Origin: a virus
DNA: 55,699 nt
Direction: 5' to 3' (one strand)
Virus record (IMG/VR): IMGVR_UViG_3300045303_000132
Location: 1 to 55,699 of that record
The position numbers were made by a program, and so were the translations under genes. Each line of letters opens with the position of its first letter. Positions within the stretch are counted from its first letter, which is position 1. The notes beneath the pieces are model-generated. The model saw nothing but the letters and a program-made list of their open reading frames with translations. It was not told where the DNA came from and searched no databases. Positions 6,463 to 14,857 of the stretch are shown one piece after another.

Positions 6463-6704
6463 CCACCTGTCAGCACGAGGCCGGGATGGTGCCGAACGAC
6501 GCGGCGGGCACGTGGGAGTGCGAGTTGGGCTGCGGCCACTCGGTCCCCCCGAAGGAGAAGCAGTACCTCGTCTGCATCAACTGCGGCGAGGCGTTCGACA
6601 GCATCACCGCCGCGCACGAGCACGGCGTCTTCATCCCCGGACCGGACCCGTCCTGGTGCGGCGAGGACGGGTTCAACATCCTACCAGAGAGTGAGGCATT
6701 CTGA
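6459..6704 (+). CDS. Zinc-binding-like protein, 81 aa
   Basis: Cys/His pattern: CQHE near residue 4, CELGCGH near residue 21, CINC near residue 38 followed by HEHG, and a later Cys. These could hold one or two zinc ions as in C2H2 or ribbon folds. Overlaps upstream by 4 bases. Function unknown. Confidence 0.7.
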   Translation: MTTCQHEAGMVPNDAAGTWECELGCGHSVPPKEKQYLVCINCGEAFDSITAAHEHGVFIPGPDPSWCGEDGFNILPESEAF

Positions 6705-6847
6705 TGTTCAAGGAAGACCTGGAGTACTACGTCGGGCGCAAGGTGTCCGACGTGGAGTTGGCGGAGGCCGACGAGTGGCAGATGGACCACCCCGGCGTTG
6801 ACCTCTCGGAGTACGTGTCCGCGATGCGCGAGATCGGAGCGTTGTGA
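6704..6847 (+). CDS. Hypothetical acidic protein, 47 aa
   Basis: ATG shares one base with the upstream stop. A highly acidic, mostly helical short protein. Not recognised. Confidence 0.6.
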   Translation: MFKEDLEYYVGRKVSDVELAEADEWQMDHPGVDLSEYVSAMREIGAL

Positions 6848-7038
6848 TGGACGAGACCACCGAGTGGACCACCAAGGAGATGCAGGAGGAGTTCGAGGTC
6901 ATGGGCTTCGCCGCTGGCTTCTGCGTGGTCAAGCGCAAGAGCGACGGGGTGGTGGGGTCGCTGACCTTCCACGCCACGTACGACGACGAGGGCCACCTCG
7001 GCCAGCGTATCTACACCGGATGGACGGAGGACAAGTGA
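6847..7038 (+). CDS. Hypothetical protein, 63 aa
   Basis: ATG overlaps the previous TGA (TGATG); a GTG three bases earlier is also possible. Acidic N-terminal helix followed by beta strands. Not recognised. Confidence 0.6.
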   Translation: MDETTEWTTKEMQEEFEVMGFAAGFCVVKRKSDGVVGSLTFHATYDDEGHLGQRIYTGWTEDK

Positions 7039-7178
7039 AGAAGCGAGTGACCTGCGACTGGTGCGGGTATCCCTTCGTCATCGGCACCGTCGACGCCGAC
7101 GGCGTGCTGATCGGCGACCCGTGCCCGAAGTGCGGGTACTACGTGACGAGATACCTACCGGGACAGGAGCCGAAGTGA
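7035..7178 (+). CDS. Zinc-ribbon protein, 47 aa
   Basis: A short zinc ribbon: CDWC near residue 6 and CPKC near residue 29, with a beta hairpin between them and a basic N-terminus. GTG start overlapping upstream stop. Confidence 0.7.
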   Translation: MKKRVTCDWCGYPFVIGTVDADGVLIGDPCPKCGYYVTRYLPGQEPK

Positions 7179-7489
7179 GCGCGTTCGACCACCTCACCCT
7201 GGAGGAGAAGCAGGCCCTCGAGCGGGAGTTCGAGGACAAGAGCACCACGCGGGAGCGCAGGATCGAACTGCTCACGCTGCTGCAAGAGGGGGCGAACGAG
7301 GCCAAGATGGGACGGCCCTGCCCCCGCTGCAAGAACTACCTGTTCTACGCACCGCACGACGAGGCGCTCATCGAGGGCCACGTCTACAGCCGCGACGGGT
7401 TGGCAGAGATCCGGATCACCGGGTACTGCGAGTGGTGTTTCGATCTCATCACCCAGGAGCACGACGAAGAGGAGAACGACAGTGAGTAG
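7175..7489 (+). CDS. Hypothetical zinc-binding-like protein, 104 aa
   Basis: An N-terminal charged helix of about 45 residues precedes CPRC (near residue 49) and CEWC (near residue 84), so a zinc ribbon is likely split by an insertion. The C-terminus is acidic. GTG start chosen by GTGA overlap. Confidence 0.7.
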   Translation: MSAFDHLTLEEKQALEREFEDKSTTRERRIELLTLLQEGANEAKMGRPCPRCKNYLFYAPHDEALIEGHVYSRDGLAEIRITGYCEWCFDLITQEHDEEENDSE

Positions 7490-7691
7490 CGGCAGCGTGC
7501 GATACCCGGACGTCGCGGTCCAGTTGACCGGCGAGGACGGGAACGCCTACGCGATCATGGGCGCGGTGGAAGCCGCACTCCGGCGGGCCGGTGTGTCGGC
7601 CGAGGAGATCGCGAAGTACAGGGAGGAGAGCATGTCGGGTGACTACGACAATCTCCTCGTCACGGCGATGCGCTGGGTGGACGTGTCGTGA
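7482..7691 (+). CDS. Conserved small actinobacterial/phage protein, 69 aa
   Basis: It has the pattern V-Q-L-T-G-E-D-G-N-A then A-L-R-R-A-G-V-S-A-E-E-I then S-G-D-Y-D-N-L-L, ending in a M-R-W-V-D-V segment. I recognise this arrangement from many actinophage and prophage small proteins of unknown function. GTG start; overlaps both neighbours. Confidence 0.75.
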   Translation: MSSGSVRYPDVAVQLTGEDGNAYAIMGAVEAALRRAGVSAEEIAKYREESMSGDYDNLLVTAMRWVDVS

Positions 7692-8887
7692 CCACTGATC
7701 AGGCACAGGCGACGTACGCCGCCGAGGATCTGTGGGAGAAGGAGGAGCCGCAGGCCCGGATCAAGTTCGGGGACTGGCACGAGGTCCAGCCCTTCTACGC
7801 CAGACTTGCGGCCATGTTCCGCGACGCCGGCGACGAGGTCTATCCGCCGACCGTGTACCCCCGGAGGGGTGCGCTCAACGCCCACTACGACGCGGCCACC
7901 TCCGCGGTCTACATCCCGCCGTACGACCAGGGCGGGTCGTGGGCGCTGATGACCAGCACCGCGATCCACGAGTTCGCGCACCACCTCACGCCGGGCGCGG
8001 GTCACGGACCGGACTTTCGGGCTGCGATGATCGAGTGCCTGGAGGTGATGGGCTGGAACGCCGAACTGCTGGCCGACTGCTACGCGCAGGCCGGTCTGTC
8101 GACCAGCGACAAGGTGGACGGGATCACCGACAAGGTGGCTCGGCTGATCACTCACGCGGAGGGCAAGGGCCGCACCCTGGAGGAGAAGAAGACCTTCCTC
8201 GAGAAGGCCGAGCGGCTGGCCGCCGAGAACTCCATCAACCTCGCGCTCATCCGGAAGCGGCAGGCCGACGCGGACGGGGAGGGGAAGAACGGGCGAGACC
8301 GACCCATGACCGGCAAGTTGTTCTCGCTGACCGCCCTGTCCAACGTGACGTACCGCAATCTCGCGGTGGAGTTGGGCAGCGCGATCAGCCGGGCGCACGG
8401 CGCGGAGTGCGCCATCCGGGGAAAGTCTCAGTGGCTGACGTTCTACGGGTTCCCCGAGGACGTCCACCTGACCGAGCTCATGCTCACCCGCGTCACGCCC
8501 ATGATGTTCGAGGCCGCGGATGAGTATCTCCGGTCCCCCGAGCACCGCGTCTCCGGGGCGGCAACGGTCAGCGCACGGATCACCTTCTGCAAGAACTTCT
8601 CGTGGGAGGTGGGCAAGCGGCTGAGGGAGGCGGTGAGGCAGGCCGAGCGCGACGTGGTGGAGACACTGGAACTCACCGACGGCAACGCCAGCGTGAGCAC
8701 CGAACTCGTCCTGCGGGAGAAGGCCGTCGAGGTGAGGGACTACGTCTTCCACGAGTTCAAGCGTCAAGGCGTGAAGGGTTCCTGGAAGGGAAGCAGCACG
8801 AACTCCTGGAGCGGCGGGGCAGCCGACGCGGGCCGGTCTGCCGCGAAGAGTGCCAATCTGTACGGAAGGAAGGAACTAGGATCATGA
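7688..8887 (+). CDS. HEXXH metallohydrolase-like protein fused to DUF2786
   Basis: A 399-aa protein in two parts. Residues 1-150 resemble TIGR04338/SprT-like metallohydrolases: IHEFAHHL near residue 98 is an HExxH zinc motif with a third ligand plausibly in GHGPDF about 12 residues later. Residues about 145-185 (KVARLITHAEGKGRTLEEKK and beyond) match the DUF2786 helical domain, followed by a longer C-terminal domain with basic and helical segments. Such proteins are common in actinobacteria and their phages; the substrate is unknown, and a protease or regulator-cleaving role is inference. The last 40 residues are Ser/Gly-rich and probably disordered. Confidence 0.75.
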   Translation: MTTDQAQATYAAEDLWEKEEPQARIKFGDWHEVQPFYARLAAMFRDAGDEVYPPTVYPRRGALNAHYDAATSAVYIPPYDQGGSWALMTSTAIHEFAHHLTPGAGHGPDFRAAMIECLEVMGWNAELLADCYAQAGLSTSDKVDGITDKVARLITHAEGKGRTLEEKKTFLEKAERLAAENSINLALIRKRQADADGEGKNGRDRPMTGKLFSLTALSNVTYRNLAVELGSAISRAHGAECAIRGKSQWLTFYGFPEDVHLTELMLTRVTPMMFEAADEYLRSPEHRVSGAATVSARITFCKNFSWEVGKRLREAVRQAERDVVETLELTDGNASVSTELVLREKAVEVRDYVFHEFKRQGVKGSWKGSSTNSWSGGAADAGRSAAKSANLYGRKELGS

Positions 8888-9099
8888 CAACCGAGCACCT
8901 GAGTGACCAGCAAATCGCCCGAGTGGAGGCACTCCAGGCGGCGAAGGCGGTGGGCGTCAAGACCACTGGTCCGTTCGGGGGCTCCACCCCGCCGGACACC
9001 ACGGACCTCGTGAACCTCGCCGAGTACATCCTCAACGGGACCCACCCGATGGACCGATACGGGAAGAAGGAGGAAGAGAAGAATGGAGACCATGCCTGA
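8884..9099 (+). CDS. Hypothetical protein, 71 aa
   Basis: ATG overlaps the upstream stop. An N-terminal helix, a Thr/Pro-rich middle and a D-L-V-N-L-A-E-Y-I helix, ending in a charged tail. This layout is typical of small actinophage proteins of unknown function. Confidence 0.65.
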   Translation: MTTEHLSDQQIARVEALQAAKAVGVKTTGPFGGSTPPDTTDLVNLAEYILNGTHPMDRYGKKEEEKNGDHA

Positions 9100-9334
9100 G
9101 AACCTGCGGGGGCGACGGGCCGGGGGTGAGGAGGCCCGCTTCAAGTGGGCGTTCTACGAGTGCCTCCGGCGCGAGCCGAACAAGGCCCCCAGCCCCACGG
9201 CGATCAACCTGCTGCTGGACAAGCCGCCGCCCCTGAACGTACTGACCGGGCGCAAGTCGGTACTTCGTCGCGAACTCCTCGTCAAGGAGGGCTTCGTCCA
9301 GGAACGGAAGTTCTCCCGGTGGTACAGACGATGA
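9083..9334 (+). CDS. Hypothetical basic protein, 83 aa
   Basis: ATG at 9083, or 9 bases later at 9092. A basic protein with a PTAINLLLDKPPP segment and a LRRELLVKEGFVQERKFSRWYRR end that looks like a winged-helix or ribosome-binding type basic fold. Possible DNA-binding accessory; uncertain. Confidence 0.6.
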   Translation: METMPENLRGRRAGGEEARFKWAFYECLRREPNKAPSPTAINLLLDKPPPLNVLTGRKSVLRRELLVKEGFVQERKFSRWYRR

Positions 9335-9501
9335 CCGAGAACATCTACTTCCTCCAGACGGTGGACGGCAAGTCGTATCGTCACACCACGCGGGAGAAGG
9401 TCAACGCAATGATCGAGGCAGGTAAGGCCGAGTGGGTCGGCACCGACGGCGACGAGGAGACCAACATCGTCGCCCACTATGCAGATAGGATCGAGGAGTG
9501 A
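9331..9501 (+). CDS. Hypothetical protein, 56 aa
   Basis: A short beta-alpha protein (residues 4-25 strand-rich, then a helix with KVNAMIEAGKAEW) and an acidic end. Overlaps its neighbours by 4 bases. Confidence 0.6.
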   Translation: MTENIYFLQTVDGKSYRHTTREKVNAMIEAGKAEWVGTDGDEETNIVAHYADRIEE

Positions 9502-9719
9502 AGAAGATGTCAAGGGACGCCAGCCTGCACGAGAAGACGGTACAGAAGGCAGCCGCCATCGACCAGCCGAGGCGCAGGCGGGCCGCGCCCACCCGACGCG
9601 CAGTCACTACCCGCGTGGTGAAGGTCGATCGGCGTGTGATGGCGACAGCCCGTAGGCTCGCCGGTGGGGACATGACCCGCATCGAGATCCGTAACTCACA
9701 GGAGGTGATTGTCCGATGA
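9498..9719 (+). CDS. Strongly basic protein, 73 aa
   Basis: GTG start. About a quarter of residues are Arg or Lys, concentrated at 24-60 (PRRRRAAPTRRAVTTR), with no Cys or Trp. It may bind nucleic acid or the host transcription machinery; family not recognised. Confidence 0.6.
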   Translation: MKKMSRDASLHEKTVQKAAAIDQPRRRRAAPTRRAVTTRVVKVDRRVMATARRLAGGDMTRIEIRNSQEVIVR

Positions 9720-9979
9720 GCCACTGCCCATCGTGCGGCCAGGACGAGGGCGTGCCCGTGGAGGTATCCTGCCTCGACGAAGAAGGCGAGCCGATGGTGT
9801 TCATGGTCTGCCGGAACTGCGACTACGGGATCAACGAGCACACCGAGGGAGTCTGCGACTGCGCGCCCCGGTGCGAGGCCACCGTCATCAAGGGGGGCGA
9901 GTCCGCGTTCTGCGATAGGCCGCTCGACGAGCGGGGATACTGCGGCCACGAGCGGAGCCACGTCGATGCGCGAGACTGA
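9716..9979 (+). CDS. Multi-zinc-ribbon protein, 87 aa
   Basis: CPSC near residue 4, CRNC near residue 32, then CDCAPRC and CGHERSH in the C-terminal half. The first two pairs form a classic ribbon; the rest suggests a second metal site. Precedes the SNF2-type helicase region. Confidence 0.7.
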   Translation: MSHCPSCGQDEGVPVEVSCLDEEGEPMVFMVCRNCDYGINEHTEGVCDCAPRCEATVIKGGESAFCDRPLDERGYCGHERSHVDARD

Positions 9980-10250
9980 ACGAACGCATTATCGCAGCCA
10001 GTACGGACCGCCTGTCGTCGTGGTCAATCCGAAGCGGTTCTGGCTCAGTTGCGGGATCGTGGGTGGGTTTGACGTGAAGGTCGCCATCGGACCTAAGCCT
10101 AAGAGCGATTACGGGGTGGTGGCTTCCGTGACAGTGAGCAACGGTGGCCCGATCACCTACGGCTCCACTACTGACGACCCCGCCGTACTTCGGGAAGCCG
10201 CTCGAAGGCTACTATCGGCGGCTCGTCTACTGGAGCGCGAACGTGGTTGA
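9966..10250 (+). CDS. Hypothetical protein, 94 aa
   Basis: ATG lies 14 bases inside the upstream gene. Beta-strand-rich with a central VKVAIGPKPKSDYG loop and a C-terminal helix of alternating Ala, Arg and Leu. Not recognised; overlaps the helicase start by 8 bases. Confidence 0.6.
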   Translation: MRETERTHYRSQYGPPVVVVNPKRFWLSCGIVGGFDVKVAIGPKPKSDYGVVASVTVSNGGPITYGSTTDDPAVLREAARRLLSAARLLERERG

Positions 10251-11685
10251 GCACACGTCCGCTGTGAGAGAACCACTGATCGACCCGATGGATGCGCTCC
10301 AACTCGCGCTGGATGTCGCCGCCGTTCCGCATCACCCGCTGGATCCGCGGCTGCACCCGTATCAGGTGGACGCGGTGGCTCACCTGCACGCGCACCCTCG
10401 AGCCGGACTGTTCCTGATCCCCGGCCTCGGCAAGACTGCGATCTGTCTGTCGGCCATGACTGAGGTCCACTTCCCGGTGCTAGTCGTCGCGCCGAAGAAG
10501 GTGGCCGAGGAGGTGTGGCCTGTGGAGATCGCCAAGTGGAGACCCGACCTGACGTACAGCCTGATCCGCGGCAACCCCGAGCAACGGCAGGCTCGGCTCC
10601 GGGAGGACACCGACATCCACATCATTACCCGCGACACCTTCGGCGGTGACCTGATCAGCAGGAAGAAGCCGAGGTACAACACGGTCATCCTCGACGAGTT
10701 GTCCGGCTTCAAGAACCGGGCGTCGCAGCGGTGGAAGCACGCGAACCGACTGGTGAAGAACATGCCCTACGTCTGGGGCCTGACCGGCACGCCCACCCCG
10801 AACAGCCTGCTCGACCTTTGGCCTCAGGTGTATCTCCTGGACAGGGGCGCTCGGCTGGGGCGTACTCTCACGGCCTACCGGACCCACTACTTCGCGCCGG
10901 GGAAGCGCCTGCCCAACGGGATCATCACGAACTGGACGCTGCGACGCGGCTCCCAGAAAGCGATCGAGGGCTTGGTCAAGGACCTCTGCGTCTCGGTCGA
11001 CAAGAGCAACGTGAAGATGCCCTTGCAGAACGACGTCTACCACCGCTTCGATCTCCCGGCTGCGGCTCGCAAAGCGTACGACAAGATGAACGAGGACTTC
11101 GTGGCTGACATCGGGGAGACCCTCGCCAGCGTGGAGCACGCCGCCGCGAAGACGAACAAGTTGAGCCAGATCGCCAGCGGCTTCATGTATCACAGCGGAC
11201 TGGTGGGTGCGGAGGAGTCAGACGAGGCTGAGATCACGCACCATCACATGCTCCGCATGGAGATGATCCACGAGATCCTCGACGACGCGCAGGGTGCCCC
11301 GGCCCTCATCTTCTACCGCTTCCAGGAGGACCGGCGCAGGCTGCTCCACCTGGACGGGGCGGTGGACATCAAGACGCCGAACTCAGTCGAGCGATGGAAC
11401 CGGGGCAACATCCCCATCCTCCTCGCGCACCCGGCGTCCGCGGGTCACGGGCTCAACCTTCAACATGGCGGTAGCCTACTCATCTGGTACGGCATGACGT
11501 GGTCCAGCGAGGAGTACGTCCAGGGCACCGGGCGACTGGTCCGTCAGGGGCAGCCGTCGCCAGTGGTGGCTGTCCATCACATCCTCGCGAACGACACCGT
11601 GGACGAGCAGGTGCTCGACGTAGTGCAGGGCCGCATCACCCGACAGGACGCACTCCTGGAAGTGCTGAAGAGGGGGAAGCGGTGA
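10243..11685 (+). CDS. SNF2-type DEAD/DEAH-box helicase
   Basis: A 480-aa superfamily 2 helicase. Seen in order: motif I GLGKT (about residue 62), motif II DELS (about 150), motif III GLTGTP (about 180), then in the second RecA domain a HPASAGHGLNLQ motif and motif VI QGTGRLVRQGQ (about 427). This is the short phage SNF2 form, likely a DNA translocase or annealing/unwinding motor used in replication or recombination. GTG at 10243 is chosen because GGAGCG lies 8 nt upstream; GTG at 10264 is an alternative. The Asp of the DExx box is present, so it should be active. Confidence 0.9.
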   Translation: MVEHTSAVREPLIDPMDALQLALDVAAVPHHPLDPRLHPYQVDAVAHLHAHPRAGLFLIPGLGKTAICLSAMTEVHFPVLVVAPKKVAEEVWPVEIAKWRPDLTYSLIRGNPEQRQARLREDTDIHIITRDTFGGDLISRKKPRYNTVILDELSGFKNRASQRWKHANRLVKNMPYVWGLTGTPTPNSLLDLWPQVYLLDRGARLGRTLTAYRTHYFAPGKRLPNGIITNWTLRRGSQKAIEGLVKDLCVSVDKSNVKMPLQNDVYHRFDLPAAARKAYDKMNEDFVADIGETLASVEHAAAKTNKLSQIASGFMYHSGLVGAEESDEAEITHHHMLRMEMIHEILDDAQGAPALIFYRFQEDRRRLLHLDGAVDIKTPNSVERWNRGNIPILLAHPASAGHGLNLQHGGSLLIWYGMTWSSEEYVQGTGRLVRQGQPSPVVAVHHILANDTVDEQVLDVVQGRITRQDALLEVLKRGKR

Positions 11686-11888
11686 GGGAGCTCGCCATCC
11701 TACTGGACGACGGCGTGGTCATCCGGGACTCGGGCTGGCGATGCATCGCCGACGTGATGAAGTCCTACCATGCGTTCGACTGCACTCTGGCCTACGGAGT
11801 CATCGTGGACGCGGAGACACTGGTGCAAGTCTACCCCAAAGTGACTGAGGCCAGCCCTACTCACAGGACAGCCCACCCGCTAGGCTAG
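11682..11888 (+). CDS. Hypothetical protein ending inside the next promoter, 68 aa
   Basis: GTG start overlapping the helicase stop. A mixed alpha/beta 68-aa protein, not recognised. Its TAG stop (11886-11888) lies in the TAGGCTAG of promoter copy 6, so the last codons overlap the -10 box. Confidence 0.6.
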   Translation: MRELAILLDDGVVIRDSGWRCIADVMKSYHAFDCTLAYGVIVDAETLVQVYPKVTEASPTHRTAHPLG

Positions 11889-11921
11889 CCGTTGGCAACG
11901 CGCCGGGGGACGTCCTCGGCG
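11878..11921 (+). promoter_or_regulatory. Promoter plus 5' hairpin, copy 6
   Basis: CGC plus TAGGCT (11881-11886), then CGCCGGGG (11901-11908), loop GACGT and CCTCGGCG (11914-11921), an 8-bp stem with one G-U pair. It lacks the TG of the extended -10 form. Drives 11942 onward. Confidence 0.75.
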
Positions 11922-11941
11922 GGACAACAGAAAGGCAAGAA

Positions 11942-12160
11942 ATGATCATCGTCATCATCCTTCTAGTGGCGGCTCTCGCCCTCATCTCCGGGTGGGCCGC
12001 ACGCCAGATGCAGGCCGATCGGGAGAACACTGCCCTGATCGAGCAGCAGCGGCTTGAGAATGAGCGTCTGGTCCGCGAGAACGAGGGCCTGCGCCGCGAC
12101 AAGCGGGACCACGAGGCCAGCCTCGAGATGGTGCTCACCGAACTCGGCACTTCCGCCTGA
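11942..12160 (+). CDS. Membrane-anchored coiled-coil protein, 72 aa
   Basis: An N-terminal hydrophobic helix (about residues 2-18, IIVIILLVAALALISGW) is followed by a long charged coiled coil rich in Arg, Glu and Leu (residues 20-68). This is the layout of membrane-anchored scaffolds or of i-spanin-like proteins, but spanins are not expected in a Gram-positive host and the gene lies next to replication genes, so it may tether a phage complex to the membrane. First gene after promoter copy 6. Confidence 0.75.
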   Translation: MIIVIILLVAALALISGWAARQMQADRENTALIEQQRLENERLVRENEGLRRDKRDHEASLEMVLTELGTSA

Positions 12161-12188
12161 CCGCCCACTACCCCCCGAGGAGCACGCT

Positions 12189-12599
12189 GTGACGTCGATG
12201 TCCAACGAAGAGTGGAAAAGCGTGCAGGAGGCCCTCGTGATCGGGGGCCTCCGGGCGTGTATCGACGACATCATCGCCAGTCGGTTCCAAGCGTCGTGCC
12301 TCGTGTCCATCAGCGATGCGAACCGTTGGATCCTCGATCAGGCGTACGACGATGGCGACGGCAACACCATCACCCTCGAGTCGACGAACGACAGTCCGTG
12401 GTTCGCGGGTATGTACGACGACAGCGAAGTGATGCTGGGCATGGAGCACAACGGCACGCTCTACTCCATCGTCTCCCTCAGTGGCGGGGGCATGGTCGCC
12501 GTGATCGTGGGGAACGGTTTGATCGAGAACGAGATGGGCGTCGCGTTTCACGGAACCGCCGAAGCCAAGGCATACGTCCAGGGCCTGACGGCGAAGTGA
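12189..12599 (+). CDS. Hypothetical protein, 136 aa
   Basis: GTG at 12189 is preferred because GAGGAG lies 7 nt upstream; ATG at 12198 is possible. A mixed alpha/beta acidic protein with a Gly-rich SLSGGGMVAVIVGNG stretch near residue 95. The stop overlaps the primase start (TGATG), so the two are translationally coupled. Not recognised. Confidence 0.7.
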   Translation: MTSMSNEEWKSVQEALVIGGLRACIDDIIASRFQASCLVSISDANRWILDQAYDDGDGNTITLESTNDSPWFAGMYDDSEVMLGMEHNGTLYSIVSLSGGGMVAVIVGNGLIENEMGVAFHGTAEAKAYVQGLTAK

Positions 12600-14857
12600 T
12601 GTCGATGCCGGTGCCCGCACCCGATGCCCCGACCCTGAGTTGGTCAACGGGGCGCAATCGGACGACCGCGACTTGGTCTCAGGTACACGACAAGTCGTGG
12701 TCGTCTTTCGTTGAGTGGCTCTGCCCTGAGAAGCCAGCAGCGAGCAAGGAGGTCCGACCTTACGTGGGCGGCACCCTCGAGCATGGGCGACGCACCATCC
12801 GCACGGTGGAGCAGCGGTTCTTCCTGACTCTAGACGCGGACTATGCCAACGCGCTCTTCCCGACCGATGTGGGACTCGAGTTCCTGGACACGCCCTACCT
12901 GATCCACACGACGTGGAGGCACACCCCCGAGGCGCACCGCTACCGGCTGATCATTCCGCTGTCGCGAGGCATCACCCCTAACGAGTACAAGGAACTCACC
13001 TGGACGGTGATGAACCGGCTGGACGGGGACCGGTTTGACAAGACCACCGCGCAGGCGGAGCGGTTCATGTGGAGTCCGTCCAGCGCAGACCCGTCGACGT
13101 ACTTCTGGATGTCGGCCAACGCGGGCGCGCCGTACCTGCCCGTGGACACGTGGCTGGACGGCCAGCACGGTACTTCTGAGACTCCCGCAGCCAACGGGCG
13201 GGCCAACCCCCCACCCACCCCTCCTGCGACCGGCTCCGAGGCTTACACGGCTTCGGCTGAGGATAAGGAACGGGCCGCGGAAATCCTCGGGTCCGCGGTG
13301 AACTCTGTGCTGCACCTGAACGAGAGGGACGAGTTCGCCGGGCGGAACGAGGCGGTCTTTCACCTGATGCCCATGCTTCTCCGGTTCGCAGACGCTGGAG
13401 CACTGGACGAGGATCTGGTGCTGGACAGTCTCTTCAACGCGGCACAGAGTGTCCCCGCGGACGAGGCGTACACGCGACAAGAGTTCGACGCCAGCGTGCG
13501 GTCGGCCCGGCAGTACGCCGACGAGACCGGGCCGGTGCTGCCGGAGACCACCCCGACCAAGAACGCGCAGCGGGACTTTGAGGACGTGGAGCCGGAACCG
13601 GAGATCGACATCTGGTCCCGCACGCCGCAACTCCGCAACATCGCGCAGGCGGCAGACGCGATGGGCCGGAACCGGCTGGCTCTGCTCGCCGTGGTGCTCA
13701 CGCGTGTCCTGGTCGAGGTAGATCCAGGTGTGTGCCTCCCCGGTGTCCGGGACGGGGCTATCGGCTCTCGTGCCCCGCTCAATCTCGGCGTGGCGATGGT
13801 CGGGGCCAGCGGTCAGGGCAAGACCACTTTCTCCGACGAGAGTGCGGCGGTGCTAGGGCGAGATCAGAAGGATCAGACCAAGATCCCGTCCACCGGGCAG
13901 GGTTTGGTCCAGTCATACCTGTATTGGGACGCGGATGCCGGCGAGAATCGACTCATTGCAGAGCCACGACGCATCTTCATAGTCGACGAGATCGACAAAC
14001 TCGGCGCATTGACCAAGGATCAGGGCAGTACGCTCATGGCAGAGCTCCGTACTCTCTTGTCAGGCGGCTTGACGGGTTCTACGAACGCGAGAAAGGAGTT
14101 GGACCGGACCTTGCACGCCCGGACGTACAACTTCCAGATCGTGATCGGTGTTCAGCCCGCCCGCGCAGAGCCACTGCTCTCGGGGCGGGATGCGGGCACC
14201 CCGCAGCGGTTCATCTGGGTGAACGTCACCGACCCGAAGACTGCGCTGCACCCCAACGAGCGACCCCCGTCCCCCGAACCACTCAACTGGAACTCCGACT
14301 TCCTGATGCACTTCGAGTTCTTCGATCCGATCGTGGATTACCCGAAGTGGCTGAAAGAGGAGTTGCTGGACTACGACCACAAGGTCAGCCTCGAGACGTC
14401 GCAGGGCGGTGAGATGAGCCGCTTCGGCCACCAGAACCTCCTCCGGTTGAAGGTAGCAGCGGGGATCGCATTCTTACACGAGTCAGTCCGCATTGAGGAC
14501 GAGCACGTGGAGATCGCAGACCAGATCGTAGCCGCGAGCAGGCGGGTCCAGGTCGAGTGTGAGAGGGTAGTGGCCGAGAAGAACTTCCTGTCTAAGAAAC
14601 TCCAGGCCAGGACTGAGGAGCGTGTACGTGACGAGGTCGGTCAGGAGAGGTTGACACGGCTTCTCAAGGTCACGAGGGACAAGATCGTCGCGGCGGGCGG
14701 TGAGTGGGTGTTCGGGCGCGACCTGAGACTGGCCCACCGTGACCGGGAGGAGTACACGGATTCGGTGTGGGAGGCGCTCTCCAAGGACGAGACCATCGAG
14801 GTCGAGATGCACGAGACACCCAGACAGGTAGAGAAGAAAGCGAGGTTGAAGAAGTGA
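12599..14857 (+). CDS. Primase/helicase fusion
   Basis: A 752-aa protein with a primase-like N-terminal part and a C-terminal AAA-type ATPase. About residues 70-175 carry FFLTLDAD and a later H-R-Y-R-L-I-I-P-L and E-R-F-M-W-S-P segment, consistent with an archaeo-eukaryotic-type primase (PrimPol) core. Walker A GASGQGKTT lies near residue 402 and Walker B IFIVDEIDKLG near 458, as in DUF3987-type helicases fused to primases. It would synthesise primers and unwind DNA at the phage fork, with the polymerase at 19953 and the ssDNA-binding protein at 19181. The C-terminal third is helical and charged. Confidence 0.75.
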   Translation: MSMPVPAPDAPTLSWSTGRNRTTATWSQVHDKSWSSFVEWLCPEKPAASKEVRPYVGGTLEHGRRTIRTVEQRFFLTLDADYANALFPTDVGLEFLDTPYLIHTTWRHTPEAHRYRLIIPLSRGITPNEYKELTWTVMNRLDGDRFDKTTAQAERFMWSPSSADPSTYFWMSANAGAPYLPVDTWLDGQHGTSETPAANGRANPPPTPPATGSEAYTASAEDKERAAEILGSAVNSVLHLNERDEFAGRNEAVFHLMPMLLRFADAGALDEDLVLDSLFNAAQSVPADEAYTRQEFDASVRSARQYADETGPVLPETTPTKNAQRDFEDVEPEPEIDIWSRTPQLRNIAQAADAMGRNRLALLAVVLTRVLVEVDPGVCLPGVRDGAIGSRAPLNLGVAMVGASGQGKTTFSDESAAVLGRDQKDQTKIPSTGQGLVQSYLYWDADAGENRLIAEPRRIFIVDEIDKLGALTKDQGSTLMAELRTLLSGGLTGSTNARKELDRTLHARTYNFQIVIGVQPARAEPLLSGRDAGTPQRFIWVNVTDPKTALHPNERPPSPEPLNWNSDFLMHFEFFDPIVDYPKWLKEELLDYDHKVSLETSQGGEMSRFGHQNLLRLKVAAGIAFLHESVRIEDEHVEIADQIVAASRRVQVECERVVAEKNFLSKKLQARTEERVRDEVGQERLTRLLKVTRDKIVAAGGEWVFGRDLRLAHRDREEYTDSVWEALSKDETIEVEMHETPRQVEKKARLKK

